From contig CM071598.1 of the NCBI GenBank assembly GCA_036435485.1, positions 42,298,501 to 42,362,500 of the forward strand: DNA of 64,000 nucleotides, in the 5' to 3' direction. Origin of the DNA: Saposhnikovia divaricata. Its lineage: Eukaryota > Streptophyta > Magnoliopsida > Apiales > Apiaceae. The position numbers and the translations under genes were made by a program. Below the pieces are notes generated by a model that saw only the letters and a program-made list of their open reading frames with translations, searched no databases and was not told where the DNA came from. Shown one piece after another: positions 54,004 to 63,595 of this stretch (position 1 is its first letter; each line of letters begins with the position of its first letter).

Positions 54004-55414
54004 CACTTGGTGTTGGAAACTTCATAGTTAGATGATAAATCGAGGTAACCACCCTCATCTCCTTTAAGATTGGCATCCCAAGGATAGCATTATAGTTCAT
54101 GTTGTCCTCTATAACAATAAATTCTGCTAACTGTGTAAGGCAACATGGTTTATCGCCTAAAGTCACTGGTAAATGAATCTTACCTTTGATGGGAACCTGA
54201 TTGTTGGTGAAGCCATACAAAGTGTCCTTTGTTGGAGTTAGATCCGTATCCAGAAAATGCATCTTCTTGAAAGCTGAGTAGGACAGCAAATTCACAGAGC
54301 TTCCATTATCCACCAGCACCCTATGAACCTCATAAGACCCAATTCCTGCCTCGATTACCAAAGCATCAGTATGGGGATGGTGTACCCATGAAGCATCCTC
54401 TTCTGTAAAGGTGATATCTGCATCTTCCCCTTCGAACAACTTGGGAGACCTCTGTGACAGATTGCAAACATTAGTCAAAGAACGCTCTTTAGCTTCACGA
54501 GTATACCTTTCCATGGCGTTTCTGCTATTTCCTCCAATGTGCGGACCTCCAATAATGGTACGTGTACACCCAGCTTTAGGTGGTCCCTCCATCACAACAG
54601 GTTCAGGTGCTTTCTGAGTCTTCTCTTCTCTATACTTCTTTCCTTCCTGAGCTACCCATTCAGTTAACTGCCCTTGCCTGATTAGAGTTTCAATTAAATC
54701 CCTTAGATGGCGGCAGTCTGCAGTATTATGCCCATTGTTATCATGAAAATCACAGTATGGACGCTCGTTCTTATTCCCTGGAGGACCAATCTTGAAAGGT
54801 CTTCGAAACCATGAAGACTTCTCATTTACTGCATAGATATGATCAATCGGACCTACCAGAGGAGTGAAAGTTTCATAAACAGGCCTCTCTCATTTATTGT
54901 AGGAAGCTGGTGGTGGAACCTGGTTCATAGCAGGTCTAGTAGGATTCACAGCTTCAGCTTCAGGCTTTAATTGAGATGTACGGCTGACCACCTTCTTATT
55001 ATCACGATTATTGAGGCTTCTAGGTCTTGTCCTCTTATTTCCTGACCATCCGCCTTGCTTCTCAAAGTCTGGATCCTTTTTCAAATTTGCTAAAGATTCT
55101 TCCACCAAACGAAAAGATTCTGCCTGGGAATAGAAATCTGCCAGCGTCTCAGGTTCCTTCCCTTGTAATTCCTTCCAGAAATCCGAACCTCTTTTGACTC
55201 CAGCAATTAAGAAATTCTTTAAAGTCTCCTCAGATGCTTTTCTAACCTTCGGAACCTCTGCATTAAACCTCTTGAAATATTCTGTCAATGTCTCATTAGG
55301 TCTCTGCTTGATGTTGGCCAGAGTATTAGTAGGAGGTGAAAAGGCAACAGATGCCCTAAATTGAGTAAGAAAGAGCTTTCCCATGCTCTCCCAGGAACCA
55401 ATAGAATTAGCAGG
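54004..55414 (-). pseudogene. V gag (C-terminal two thirds) and aspartic protease
   Basis: Minus frame from 55,414: gag core MGKLFLTQFRASVAFSPPTN and TLTEYFKRFNAEVPKVRKAS, then an Arg/Lys-rich segment. TGA at 54,892-54,890 is followed in the same frame by a Tat-type zinc knuckle (CDFHDNNGHNTADC, near 54,770) and protease (VLVDNGSSVNLLSYSAFKKM, with NAILGMPIL). The frame is cut at 54,004 by the insertion of Y. The gag start and 5' LTR are absent: beyond 55,414 the sequence turns into unrelated AT-rich DNA. The DNG in place of the usual DTG/DSG is common in this lineage. Confidence 0.9.
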
Positions 55415-55919
55415 TTATAAAAAAAATAATGTAAATATAGGGCTATTTTTGTTAATACAGGGACATATTCAATTATTACAAAAATACCATTAAAATATTG
55501 TATTGAAACTAGCATTAGCTCAGATAAGTAAGTTTCCTGAGGTAACCTTAGAAACATTATTCTCCAACATAAAATATATTATCTTGGCATATGTTGTTAA
55601 GATAGATGACGGGTACTTTGTCGTTGGGTAAGGTAACATCGATTATGGTTGATAATCTGGAAGAATAATAATAATATTGTTGAGAGGCTTTGTTAAATTT
55701 AAAGTAAAACTAACAATATCTTCTGCATTATGTTCCGGAAGAGTGTTGAAGTTTTCCTGTAATTAAAGAAACTAGGATTTCTTTGAAATATGACTATATA
55801 TATGAGAGGCTCCCTTTTATTTCTTTCAGCTGTGGCAAACCTGATTGCAGTATGAAGGAGTGTCATGAACAAGCTACGGTAGCGAAAATTAATTGAAGAG
55901 AAGTCCCCGCGTTGGGAAT
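55415..55919. other. Unassigned AT-rich stretch between V and the LINE
   Basis: No gene recognised. The boundary at 55,414 is abrupt, starting TTATAAAAAAAATAATG. Short minus-strand ORFs here have no recognisable domain. Part may be the 5' region of the adjacent LINE. Confidence 0.4.
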
Positions 55920-56974
55920 GTGGATGAAGATTGAAAATTATGTACAAGCCTATTTTCAAGGTTTTGACAGAACTACAAGTTTAGTGGCATATATGGATGT
56001 CCAAGTTGAAGTTGTCGGAAACTTGGGAAAATATGGAAGTTCTAGTAGTCCAAAGTAGTGTGAGGGAAAATGAGCAGTCAAACATGGGAATATTACAAAA
56101 TGTAGGAAATGAAGTTCAGGGGGACACGCTCTCAAGGTGGGAAAAGATCCTGTGTCTAAAAGAATTGAGACTTTGGAGATGAGGTGTACAGTTCGAATGA
56201 AACTACTGATGTGGTGGGCTACTTGTTAGAGAAAATGTTCGGGGGGAGCTAAAACTCTATTTATTGATCAGAATTTGAAAAAGAGGGATTTTGGAATAGG
56301 AGGGAATATTTATCAGAAGAGACAACGAGATCTTTGAGTGGGGGATGATACTAATCTTAGTGAAGAGACTACAACAAACTCTACGAAAAGAGATGTTGAC
56401 TCGATTGTGGTGATAGAAATGTGCGATGGTGATTTTAATGAGCTTCTTCGAGATGAGGAGAACTACGGAGGTGGTTTGCGACCTCAGTATCTCATGGAAA
56501 ACTTTAGAGAGTTGGTAGATGATTGCAAAATTAAGGAGCTTAGGGTGGAAAGAATGGTATTTTTACGTGGAGTAAAAAGTGTCGGGGGAGCCTTGTACTT
56601 GAGATATTAAATAAAAGCTTCTACAATGAGGAGTGGAGCAACATATTTCCTGTAGCAGTGGAAAAACATATCGGGTTTTGGGGTTCAGATCACTGCCCCG
56701 TTCTTTTAGAGTTTACCGGATGTGCTGAGGGCAGAGTGTGTGGAAATGGGAGAAGAAAATCGAGATACTGTTATGAGGAAGGCTGGGCTGATCACGATGA
56801 ATGTTCTAAGATAGTATCTGAGTGTTAATTTAAGAAAATTGGTGAAGATAAGGTTAAATATGTTGTTAATAATCTGTCAAGGTGTGGTTAAGCTCTTGTC
56901 ACGCAGGTGGGCAAAGAAGATGAAGAAAACGATGATTGTTGAAATTAAGGAAAGGAAAAATAAAATTTGAACTC

Positions 56975-58166
56975 TGTCCAACTCAATTAGGATGTAGAAC
57001 TGGACAATGTTAAGAGAGGGAGAAAGAAAACTAAAAGACTAGAGAAGAATAGAGAGAAATGTTTTCCTTGTCATTCTCATTGATCAGTTAATATACAAAG
57101 TGTACAAACCTATTCCATGGCTAGAAATCAGGAAATGATTTAACAGAAGTATTCTGATCCTAATTATATACTAACCATAATTTGTTCTAATCCTGATTGT
57201 ATGCTAACCATAATAAATATTTACATATTTGTATAATCTATCACACCCCCGCAATCGAAGCGGTAGGTTTACGAATGGTTAGACTGTCTCGAAAATCATC
57301 AAACAGTACGTGCGGAAGGCCTTTGGTGAAAATGTCCGCTATTTGATAGCGGGACGGAACATGTAGAACACGAACTTCCCCTTTTCTAACCTTTTCCCGA
57401 ACAAAGTGTATGTCCATCTCAATGTGCTTAGTACGTTGATGTTGTACCGGGTTACCAGATAAGTAGATAACTGACGCTGTCACAGTACACCAAGGTTGCT
57501 TTAAGAATAGGACATTTAAGCTCAAGTAGTAGATTTCGAACCCAACAAGATTCAGAAACCACGTTTGCGACACCTCTATATTCGGCTTCTGCACTGGATT
57601 TGGACATGGTTGGTTGCCGTTTTGAAGACCAAGATATCAAGTTGTCACCAAAAAATACACAATAACCAGACCGACGAGTATCCGGGCAACCTCCCCAATC
57701 TGCATCTGTATAAGCTAACAGAGAGTTCAAAGGAGTCTTATACAAATGTGTGCCAAAATCTATCGTACCTCTAATGTAGCGTAAAATACGCTTCAATGCA
57801 TCCATATGCTCAACTTTGGGGTCATGCATGAATAGGCAAACTTGTTGAACCGCATATGATATGTCTGGCCGTGTGAATGTTAAGTATTGCAGGGGACCGT
57901 GTAGATGCAGCAGTTGCCTGAGCAGGTGGTGGTGGGATTATGTGGTCAATGACCAAGTTTGCTCGGCAATGAAGCTTGAACAGGGTTGCCCAATTGTTGA
58001 ATTGAGTGCCTTCATAGTCTAGGACGACAGGAATGCACGATTTTATGTTGGTGACAGTAGTTGAAGGGTGCAACTTGGAGACGTCAGCCATTGAAGATGA
58101 GAAAGAAAAGAGAAAGATGAAAGAAAGGAGAAAGCAGATTTATTTACATATTTGTATAATCTATCA
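56975..58166 (-). mobile_element. Internally deleted copia mini-element inside the LINE
   Basis: Minus strand. A 26-base 5' LTR stub starting TGATAGATTATACAAATATG (58,166-58,141), then a gag start (MADVSKLHPSTTVTNIKSCI, ATG at 58,091). Gag is joined after about 60 residues directly to the end of RT and RNase H (HDPKVEHMDALKRILRYIRG, YTDADWGGCPDTRRSGYCVF, SSAEAEYRGVANVV), then LADIF-like SRYQIADIFTKGLPHVLFDD, the tract CACCCCC (57,244-57,250) and a longer 3' LTR starting at 57,243 with the same 26 bases. Most of gag, protease, integrase and RT is deleted. The far LTR end near 56,975 is approximate and no target duplication could be fixed. Confidence 0.75.
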
Positions 58167-58310
58167 AAAACTGAATCTTGTGTTACTTAAAGAGGAAACA
58201 TTCTGGAAACAAAGAAGCATGGTGACTTGTTTAGCGGAGGGGGATAAGAATACTATATATTTTCGCAGAAAGGATACAACAAGAACGGATAAAATTGAGA
58301 TCAAAGGAAT

Positions 58311-58360
58311 AAAAGATAGCAATGGCAATTAGCAAAAAAAAAAAAAAAAGATAGCAATGG
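58311..58360. repeat. 15-base duplication flanking a tiny poly(A) insert
   Basis: AAAAGATAGCAATGG at 58,311-58,325 and 58,346-58,360 flanks CAATTAGC plus a run of A. This is what a target duplication around a severely 5'-truncated retroposon would look like. It interrupts the LINE frame. Confidence 0.6.
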
Positions 58361-60190
58361 GGCTTGCAAACCGACATGTGGGTAGTAGAAAGAGTGTTTT
58401 TTGATTATTTTCTTAACGTCTTTTCTACTACTAATCCTTCCATGGATGATATTCCCAAATTTATAAAGCCTATGAATTACAAAATAACTACGGAGATGAA
58501 TGGTCTGAATAGGAGGTTTGATGAGGTTGAGGTGTATCATGCGCTAAAGGATATGAACCCTTCAAAGGCTCCGGGAAGGGAAGGATTTTCGAGATATTTT
58601 TATCAGAAGTTTTGTCCGCATGTTGAAGAATAGATTATTAGCATATGTTTTGGCAGTGCTAAATGAAGATAAAGATTTGACGGAGATTAATAAACAATAA
58701 TTGCTCTCATTCCAAAAGACTAAAAATCCCGAAGTAGTGTCTCGGTACAGACCTATAAGTTTGTGTAATGTGGTTTGTAAGGTGGTGGCAAAGTGTTATA
58801 GGCTTAAGGGTACAATGCGGATTGCAATTGCAGACACTCAAGGGGCTTTTGTGGAGGATCAGCAAATTCGTGATAATTTAATGGTGGGATTGGTAGGGTT
58901 GATTACAATGAAGAAAGATAGGTTTGAAAACTGAAACAAGTTATCTTTGAAGCTCCATATGTCCAAAGTTTGTGATCTGGTGTGGAGGTTTGTGTTCGAG
59001 GTGATGAAGAAACTAAAATATGCCGAAACTTTGGATAAAAAAGATAAAAAAATGTGTCTGCTTAGCCTCTTTTGCTATTTTGATTATTGGGACGGTGAGA
59101 GGAAACATTGTGCCCGAGAGAGGTTAAGACAAGGAGATCCGCTCTCACCATTCCTTTCATTATTCTGTGCAGAGGGACTGTCATGCCAACTCATGCAAGT
59201 GGAGAGGTGTACCAATATTTCTGGCCTAAAATTTGGTAATGATTCTTTAACAGTTTCTCACTTATTTTTTGTCGATGATAGCCTTTTTTCTGTTGTTCTA
59301 ATTTAAAAGAGTGTATGGACTATGGTTACTTAAAATATTTTAAATAGATATGAGAGGGTGTCAGGTCAAATGATTAATTTTGAGAAATCCGAAATCTGCT
59401 TTGGTAAAAATGTGAGGATTGAAGATAAAAGGTTGTTTCAAAGTGTGTTTAATGTGAGAGTTGTAGGCTGCCATGAAAGGTATCTTGGGCTTCCATCGAG
59501 CTCAGGTAGGAGGAAAACAGAACTTTTTAACTTCATAGAAGAAAGAGTTTAGACAAAGCTGAAAGGGTTGAATGGGAACTTGCTTTCTAGTTCTGGAAAA
59601 GAAATTCTTATTAAAACTGTTGTTCAAGCTATCCCCATTTTATTTATGCTATGTCTTGTTTTAGATTTCCTAAATCTTTCATTACGTCTACTATTTATAA
59701 AATGATTGCTAATTTCTGGTGGGGGAGCAAGGATGGGTTAGAGCAAATCCAACAGCTTCCCTATCTCGGTTCTTAACTCAGAAGTCAGAATTTACGGAAT
59801 TTGACATAAAAGGGAGTAGATGGAGAGTTGGTTCAGGAGATTGAATTTTAATTAATAATGACTATTAGTTGTTTGGAAAAGATGGCATCAGCTTTTCTAA
59901 TGATACTTTTATCCCTAATGATGTGTGTGTGGCAGATCTCTGGGAACCTAATGGCAATTGGGAACCTAGTGGTTTGAGTGGCTTTGATGGTCCATATGCT
60001 AGATCAACAAGCAGTTTCAGCATCGACTTTTTGATCCGAGGGATGTCAAAAGAATTTTAGTCATCCCAGTAGGCTCCATGGACAATGATGATGTTATCAT
60101 ATAGGTTTGCACGAATAATTGGATTTATAATGTCAAAAGTGGTTACAAGAAGGCGACGTCTTTAAAATACCGTGCAGAATCATCAAATGT

Positions 60191-60700
60191 GGCTGAAATA
60201 AGTAGAATTTTATTCCAGGAATTATATAAATATTTTCATTTCTAATTTCAAAGTAGCACCGTAATTAATTTTAAGTTCATGGTATTTACTTTCGTTACTT
60301 CAATAATAAAGTTGAACCATCAGTAAGCATTTACCTGACATGAGATGAGATTTTATGTCTGGTTACATTCTAGTAAAGCTAAACTTAACTTTGCTGGAAA
60401 TGGTAGCCCTGACCACAACAGAAGAAAATAGACACAATAGCTAAAATATCCTTAAAAAAACAAATTATAAAAACCGAGTGGGACAAAACATAAATATATA
60501 AAGCAGATATACTGCTGATGAATGTAGCTTGCTTTGTTCATGAGGTGAATTTAAATTTTAATATAGAAAACATTTGCGGAAACTGTTTACAGGATTTCAG
60601 GGATATAATCCGTGTCTCAAAGACCCGGTGTCTGTAAACATAATAAACAACTAACACAAGAACATGTATTCAAAACAACGATAAACTCCCCCCAAACACT
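60191..60700. other. Intergenic, including the likely 3' UTR of the dehydrogenase gene
   Basis: AT-rich, no ORF of note. Roughly the 150 bases next to 60,700 probably belong to the 3' untranslated region of the minus-strand gene. A poly(A) signal could not be fixed. Confidence 0.4.
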
Positions 60701-62478
60701 TCACTCGGTCTTGAACGTGTTTGCAACGTTGATGACAAATCTGTATCGAACATCAGCCCTCTCAAGTCTCTCAATAGCAGTGTTCACATAATCCATAGGA
60801 ATAACTTCAACATCAGCTGTTATGTTGTGCTTCGCAGCAAAATCTAGCATTTCTTGTGTTTCCTTCAATCCACCAATATTACTGCCAGCAATAATCTTTC
60901 TCCCTGTCAAATGCGACTCAAAATTTAGTATATAACAAAATGATATTTCTAAAAAATGACTGACATCACATCATTTGTTAAAATTATTGATAAGTAAAAT
61001 AGCTAGGTAAAATGCTCACCGTTAATCAAAGGAAACACCGGCAGCTGATGAGGCTTTACAGGTATACCAAGCAGGACAAGCTTTCCATTAGGCTTTAATA
61101 GCCCAAGCAATGGAGCAAGAGGGTGATTGGCAGGTACAGTATCAATAATACCATCAAGTGTGCTCATTGCGGCCTAGATGAATATATTCCAAGAATGATA
61201 ATTAGTAATCAAAACTTTGAAACAAATTTAACACAAATATAGACTCGAATGCTAATTTTAAGTCTTAGTAGACACCTGCATTTGTTTCGAGTCATTACTT
61301 AACATAAAGGAATCAGCACCGAGTTTTTCCAGTGCTTCCTTCTTTTTTTCTTCCACAATATCTATAACTGTAACATGTGCACCAAAAGCTTTTGCCAACT
61401 TAACAGCCACATGGCCAAGCCCGCCTAAGCCTACAACAGCAAGCTTAGTACCAGGCTTGTCGAGTCCAAAGTATTTCATGGGGCTATAAGTTGTTGTCCC
61501 GGCACACAAAAGAGGAGCACCAGAATCCATTGGCAAATTCTCTGGCCAACGTAGAATAAAATGCTCATCCGCAACCATAGACTCGGAATACCCTCCGTGT
61601 GTCATGGTTCCATCAAAATACGGAGCACTGTAAGTATCCACACTCTTTGCACAGTGATTCTCCATATTGTCCAAGCAACTATCACACGAACGACAAGATC
61701 CAACAATGACCCCTACTCCAACCTTATCTCCAACCTTGACTTTTTCCACTTTGCTCCCAACCTCAGTTACCACACCAACAATTTCGTGCCTGTGTCAAAA
61801 ATATTAAAGATATTCATTTACCACACATCTATGTTGTTTAAAGATATTTAGAAATATGAAAACATCCTCGGAATATGCTAAAAAAAGTTAAAAATATTCA
61901 CATTCAACCAATCAGATAATAAATATACGATCCTAATAGAACGAAACATGTCAATAGAGAGGTATGTAATTATGAACATAGAAAGGACAGGGACATACCC
62001 AGGGACGACAGGATAATTAGTGATGCCCCATTCATTTTTGATCATGTGAAGATCGGAATGACATACCCCGCAGTACAAAACTTTGAACCTCACATCCTTA
62101 ACACCTGTTGCCCTGCACCATTCATAATCATAACAACATTTTTAAGTTATAATCAAGATCAAAGATACAGTATATATATTAGTTTGCACAAATATAAACT
62201 AATCAAACCAACAACTTTTGTTCCTTTAAAAACAAGCGACATCTACTACCGCCAATGTAATTCGTAATTTCGTGATCTGTGATTTGTACAACTGTGAATT
62301 GCGATGCGACAGTGAGAATGAAAGATTATATTTATATATGGGGGAAAAGAAAAAAAAATTTACACCTTCTTGAAAACTTGAATGGAGAAAGAACTCCAGT
62401 GGTGTCCCTGGCGGCCAAGCCAAAATCCTTGACAGGGTGTTCAGTTTCGGATGATTTCACCATTTCCAATTTCCCCAT
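60701..62478 (-). CDS. Cinnamyl-alcohol/mannitol dehydrogenase-like protein, five exons, 365 residues
   Basis: Zinc-dependent medium-chain dehydrogenase, presumably cytosolic. It oxidises or reduces aromatic or sugar alcohols with a nicotinamide cofactor. Exons (minus): 62,478-62,366, 62,112-61,999, 61,789-61,276, 61,173-61,020, 60,903-60,701; all four introns are GT-AG and the phases join without a stop. Start MGKLEMVKSSETEHPV is the first ATG; a second at residue 6 is possible. Catalytic zinc ligands: Cys55 (GVCHSD), His77-Glu78 (GHE, across intron 2), Cys171 (PLLCAGTTTY). Structural zinc: Cys108, 111, 114, 122 (CRSCDSCLDNMENHC). Rossmann motif GLGGLG at 196-201. Asp219 after VTVI suggests NAD rather than NADP, favouring mannitol dehydrogenase over lignin CAD. 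All key residues are present, so the gene looks functional. It is the only host gene, next to the retrotransposon cluster. Confidence 0.93.
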
Positions 62479-62561
62479 TTCCAAATAAATATTCGAGATT
62501 GCAAAATGAAAAAGAAGAGATGCGAGTATTTGTGATGAGAAGAAGAGAGGTGCTGGGTGGG

Positions 62562-62569
62562 TTTATATA
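62562..62569 (-). promoter_or_regulatory. TATA box of the dehydrogenase gene
   Basis: TATATAAA on the minus strand (context CACTATATAAACCCACCC), about 84 bases upstream of the ATG. This leaves a 5' UTR of roughly 50 bases, pyrimidine-rich (CTCTTCTTCTCATC). Confidence 0.75.
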
Positions 62570-62980
62570 GTGGCGCAACTGATGGGGTAGTAGAAACTTC
62601 GATAATTTCGATGTGATGCTGCTGAAGATAAAGACAAATCACAAAAAGCAACTATAGAATTCTTGTGCATGGATGACTTGGATAGGATCAGTAATTTGGA
62701 TCGGATTTAGTTTAAATTCTTATCCAAATTTATTTAATTTACTTATTTTTTATCTTCCCTAAATATACGAAATTTTTTTGAATGTTTCATGATTTAAAAA
62801 TTGAAGTACGTGTTAATTATACTAACTTAACATCTAATACAAAAAGCAACTAGATAGGAAGGACCAACCTACATTCTTATCTGAATTCATGTAAATATTA
62901 GGATAGGATCCACTTTTTAAATTGGATTTAATCAGATTAAATAGTGCATCTTTTGAAGACAAATCAATATCCGTTCAATT
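62570..62980. other. Upstream region of the dehydrogenase gene
   Basis: No gene. AT-rich. It contains ACCAACCTAC at 62,863-62,872, a match to the AC-II element (ACCAACC) that binds phenylpropanoid MYB factors, about 390 bases upstream of the ATG. The orientation is opposite to the gene and the match could be chance. Confidence 0.35.
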
Positions 62981-63028
62981 AAGATCATGATATACATTTT
63001 GTCAAAAAAAAAAAGATCATGATATACA
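62981..63028. repeat. 16-base duplication flanking a tiny poly(A) insert
   Basis: AAGATCATGATATACA at 62,981-62,996 and 63,013-63,028 flanks TTTTGTC plus nine A. Same structure as 58,311-58,360. Confidence 0.6.
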
Positions 63029-63189
63029 ATTCAATTAATATCTTTTTAAAATTAAAATTTATATATTAATATTAAAATCTAGAATATTGGAACAATTTTT
63101 TTAAAGACGTAGGAGTTAACATTCCAATACAAAAAGCGTAAAAGATTAAAAAATCAAAAATAAATATTCATCAATCTTAATATATATTA

Positions 63190-63595
63190 GGGATAAGTTT
63201 AAAACTACCCATGTCAACTATTAGATTTTTAAATATATACTACCAACCTTTCTAAAATTCTAAAAATACCGACCTTGTTTTCAAAATTCCAAAAATACTA
63301 CCTTCCTCAGTTGCAACTTTTGCAACCTCATTTGCAAATTCCAGTTTTCAAATTTCTGATTTCAAGTTCTGAGGTTCATATGTCTGACATCTGAACCCCA
63401 GAACTTGAAATCAGAAATTTGTAGCATCTCAGTTGCAAATGAGGTTGCAAGGCCCCGCCAGAGGCACTCATAATTGGTGAATTTGGGTTGCAAGGCCCCG
63501 CCAGGGCACTCATAATTTGTGGATTTCTGATTTGCAACTTTCAGTTTTCAGTTGCAAAAGTTGCAACTGAGGTTGCAAAAGTTGCAACTGAGGTT
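63190..63595. repeat. Hairpin and tandem-repeat patch, possible transposon fragment
   Basis: Begins GGGATAAGTTTAAAACTACC, reminiscent of some Mutator-like termini (weak). An inverted repeat has arms 63,320-63,377 and 63,393-63,450 (TTGCAACCTCATTTGCAA ... reversed), about 58 bases each with a 15-base loop. Next are two tandem 43-base units starting TTGCAAGGCCCCGCCAG (63,445 and 63,488), then TTGCAACTGAGG-type repeats up to 63,595. No coding capacity. Confidence 0.6.

Larger units (their letters stand above)
8814..55414 (-). mobile_element. Decayed Ty3/gypsy Tat-lineage retrotransposon (V), split by nested insertions
   Basis: Minus-strand order is gag and protease (55,414-54,004), linker (15,774-15,518 and 13,931-13,445), then RT, RNase H, second RNase H and integrase (to 10,409), then a 3' noncoding region. 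The second RNase H, of archaeal type, between RNase H and integrase identifies the Tat lineage (Retand/Ogre-like). Two insertions split the linker: a solo Athila LTR (TSD GGGTA) and the copia block Y (TSD CACTT). Without them V is about 6.8 kb. The 5' LTR and gag start are missing at 55,414, and no pair of LTRs could be matched, so both outer limits are approximate. Confidence 0.85.
55920..60190 (+). pseudogene. LINE (L1-type) retrotransposon remnant
   Basis: Plus-strand pieces in several frames. The endonuclease part has CDGDFNELLRDEENYGG (56,425) and GFWGSDHCPVLLEF (56,670). A linker has LLKEETFWKQRSMVTCLAEG (58,186). RT has ALKDMNPSKAPGREGF (58,540), VVSRYRPISLCNVVCKVV (58,735), ERLRQGDPLSPFLSLFCAEG (59,116) and LFFVDDSLF (59,265). 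The C-terminal region has RYLGLPSSSGRRKTELFNFI and NWWG-type residues, then NVKSGYKKATSLKY (60,130). Many stops and frameshifts. A copia mini-element interrupts it at about 56,975-58,166. Both limits are approximate and no clear poly(A) tail was found at 60,190. Confidence 0.85.

Noticed and set aside
55699..55959. Minus-strand 86-residue ORF
   Set aside because: No recognisable domain; it lies in the noncoding or LINE-derived stretch and is antisense to LINE sequence.
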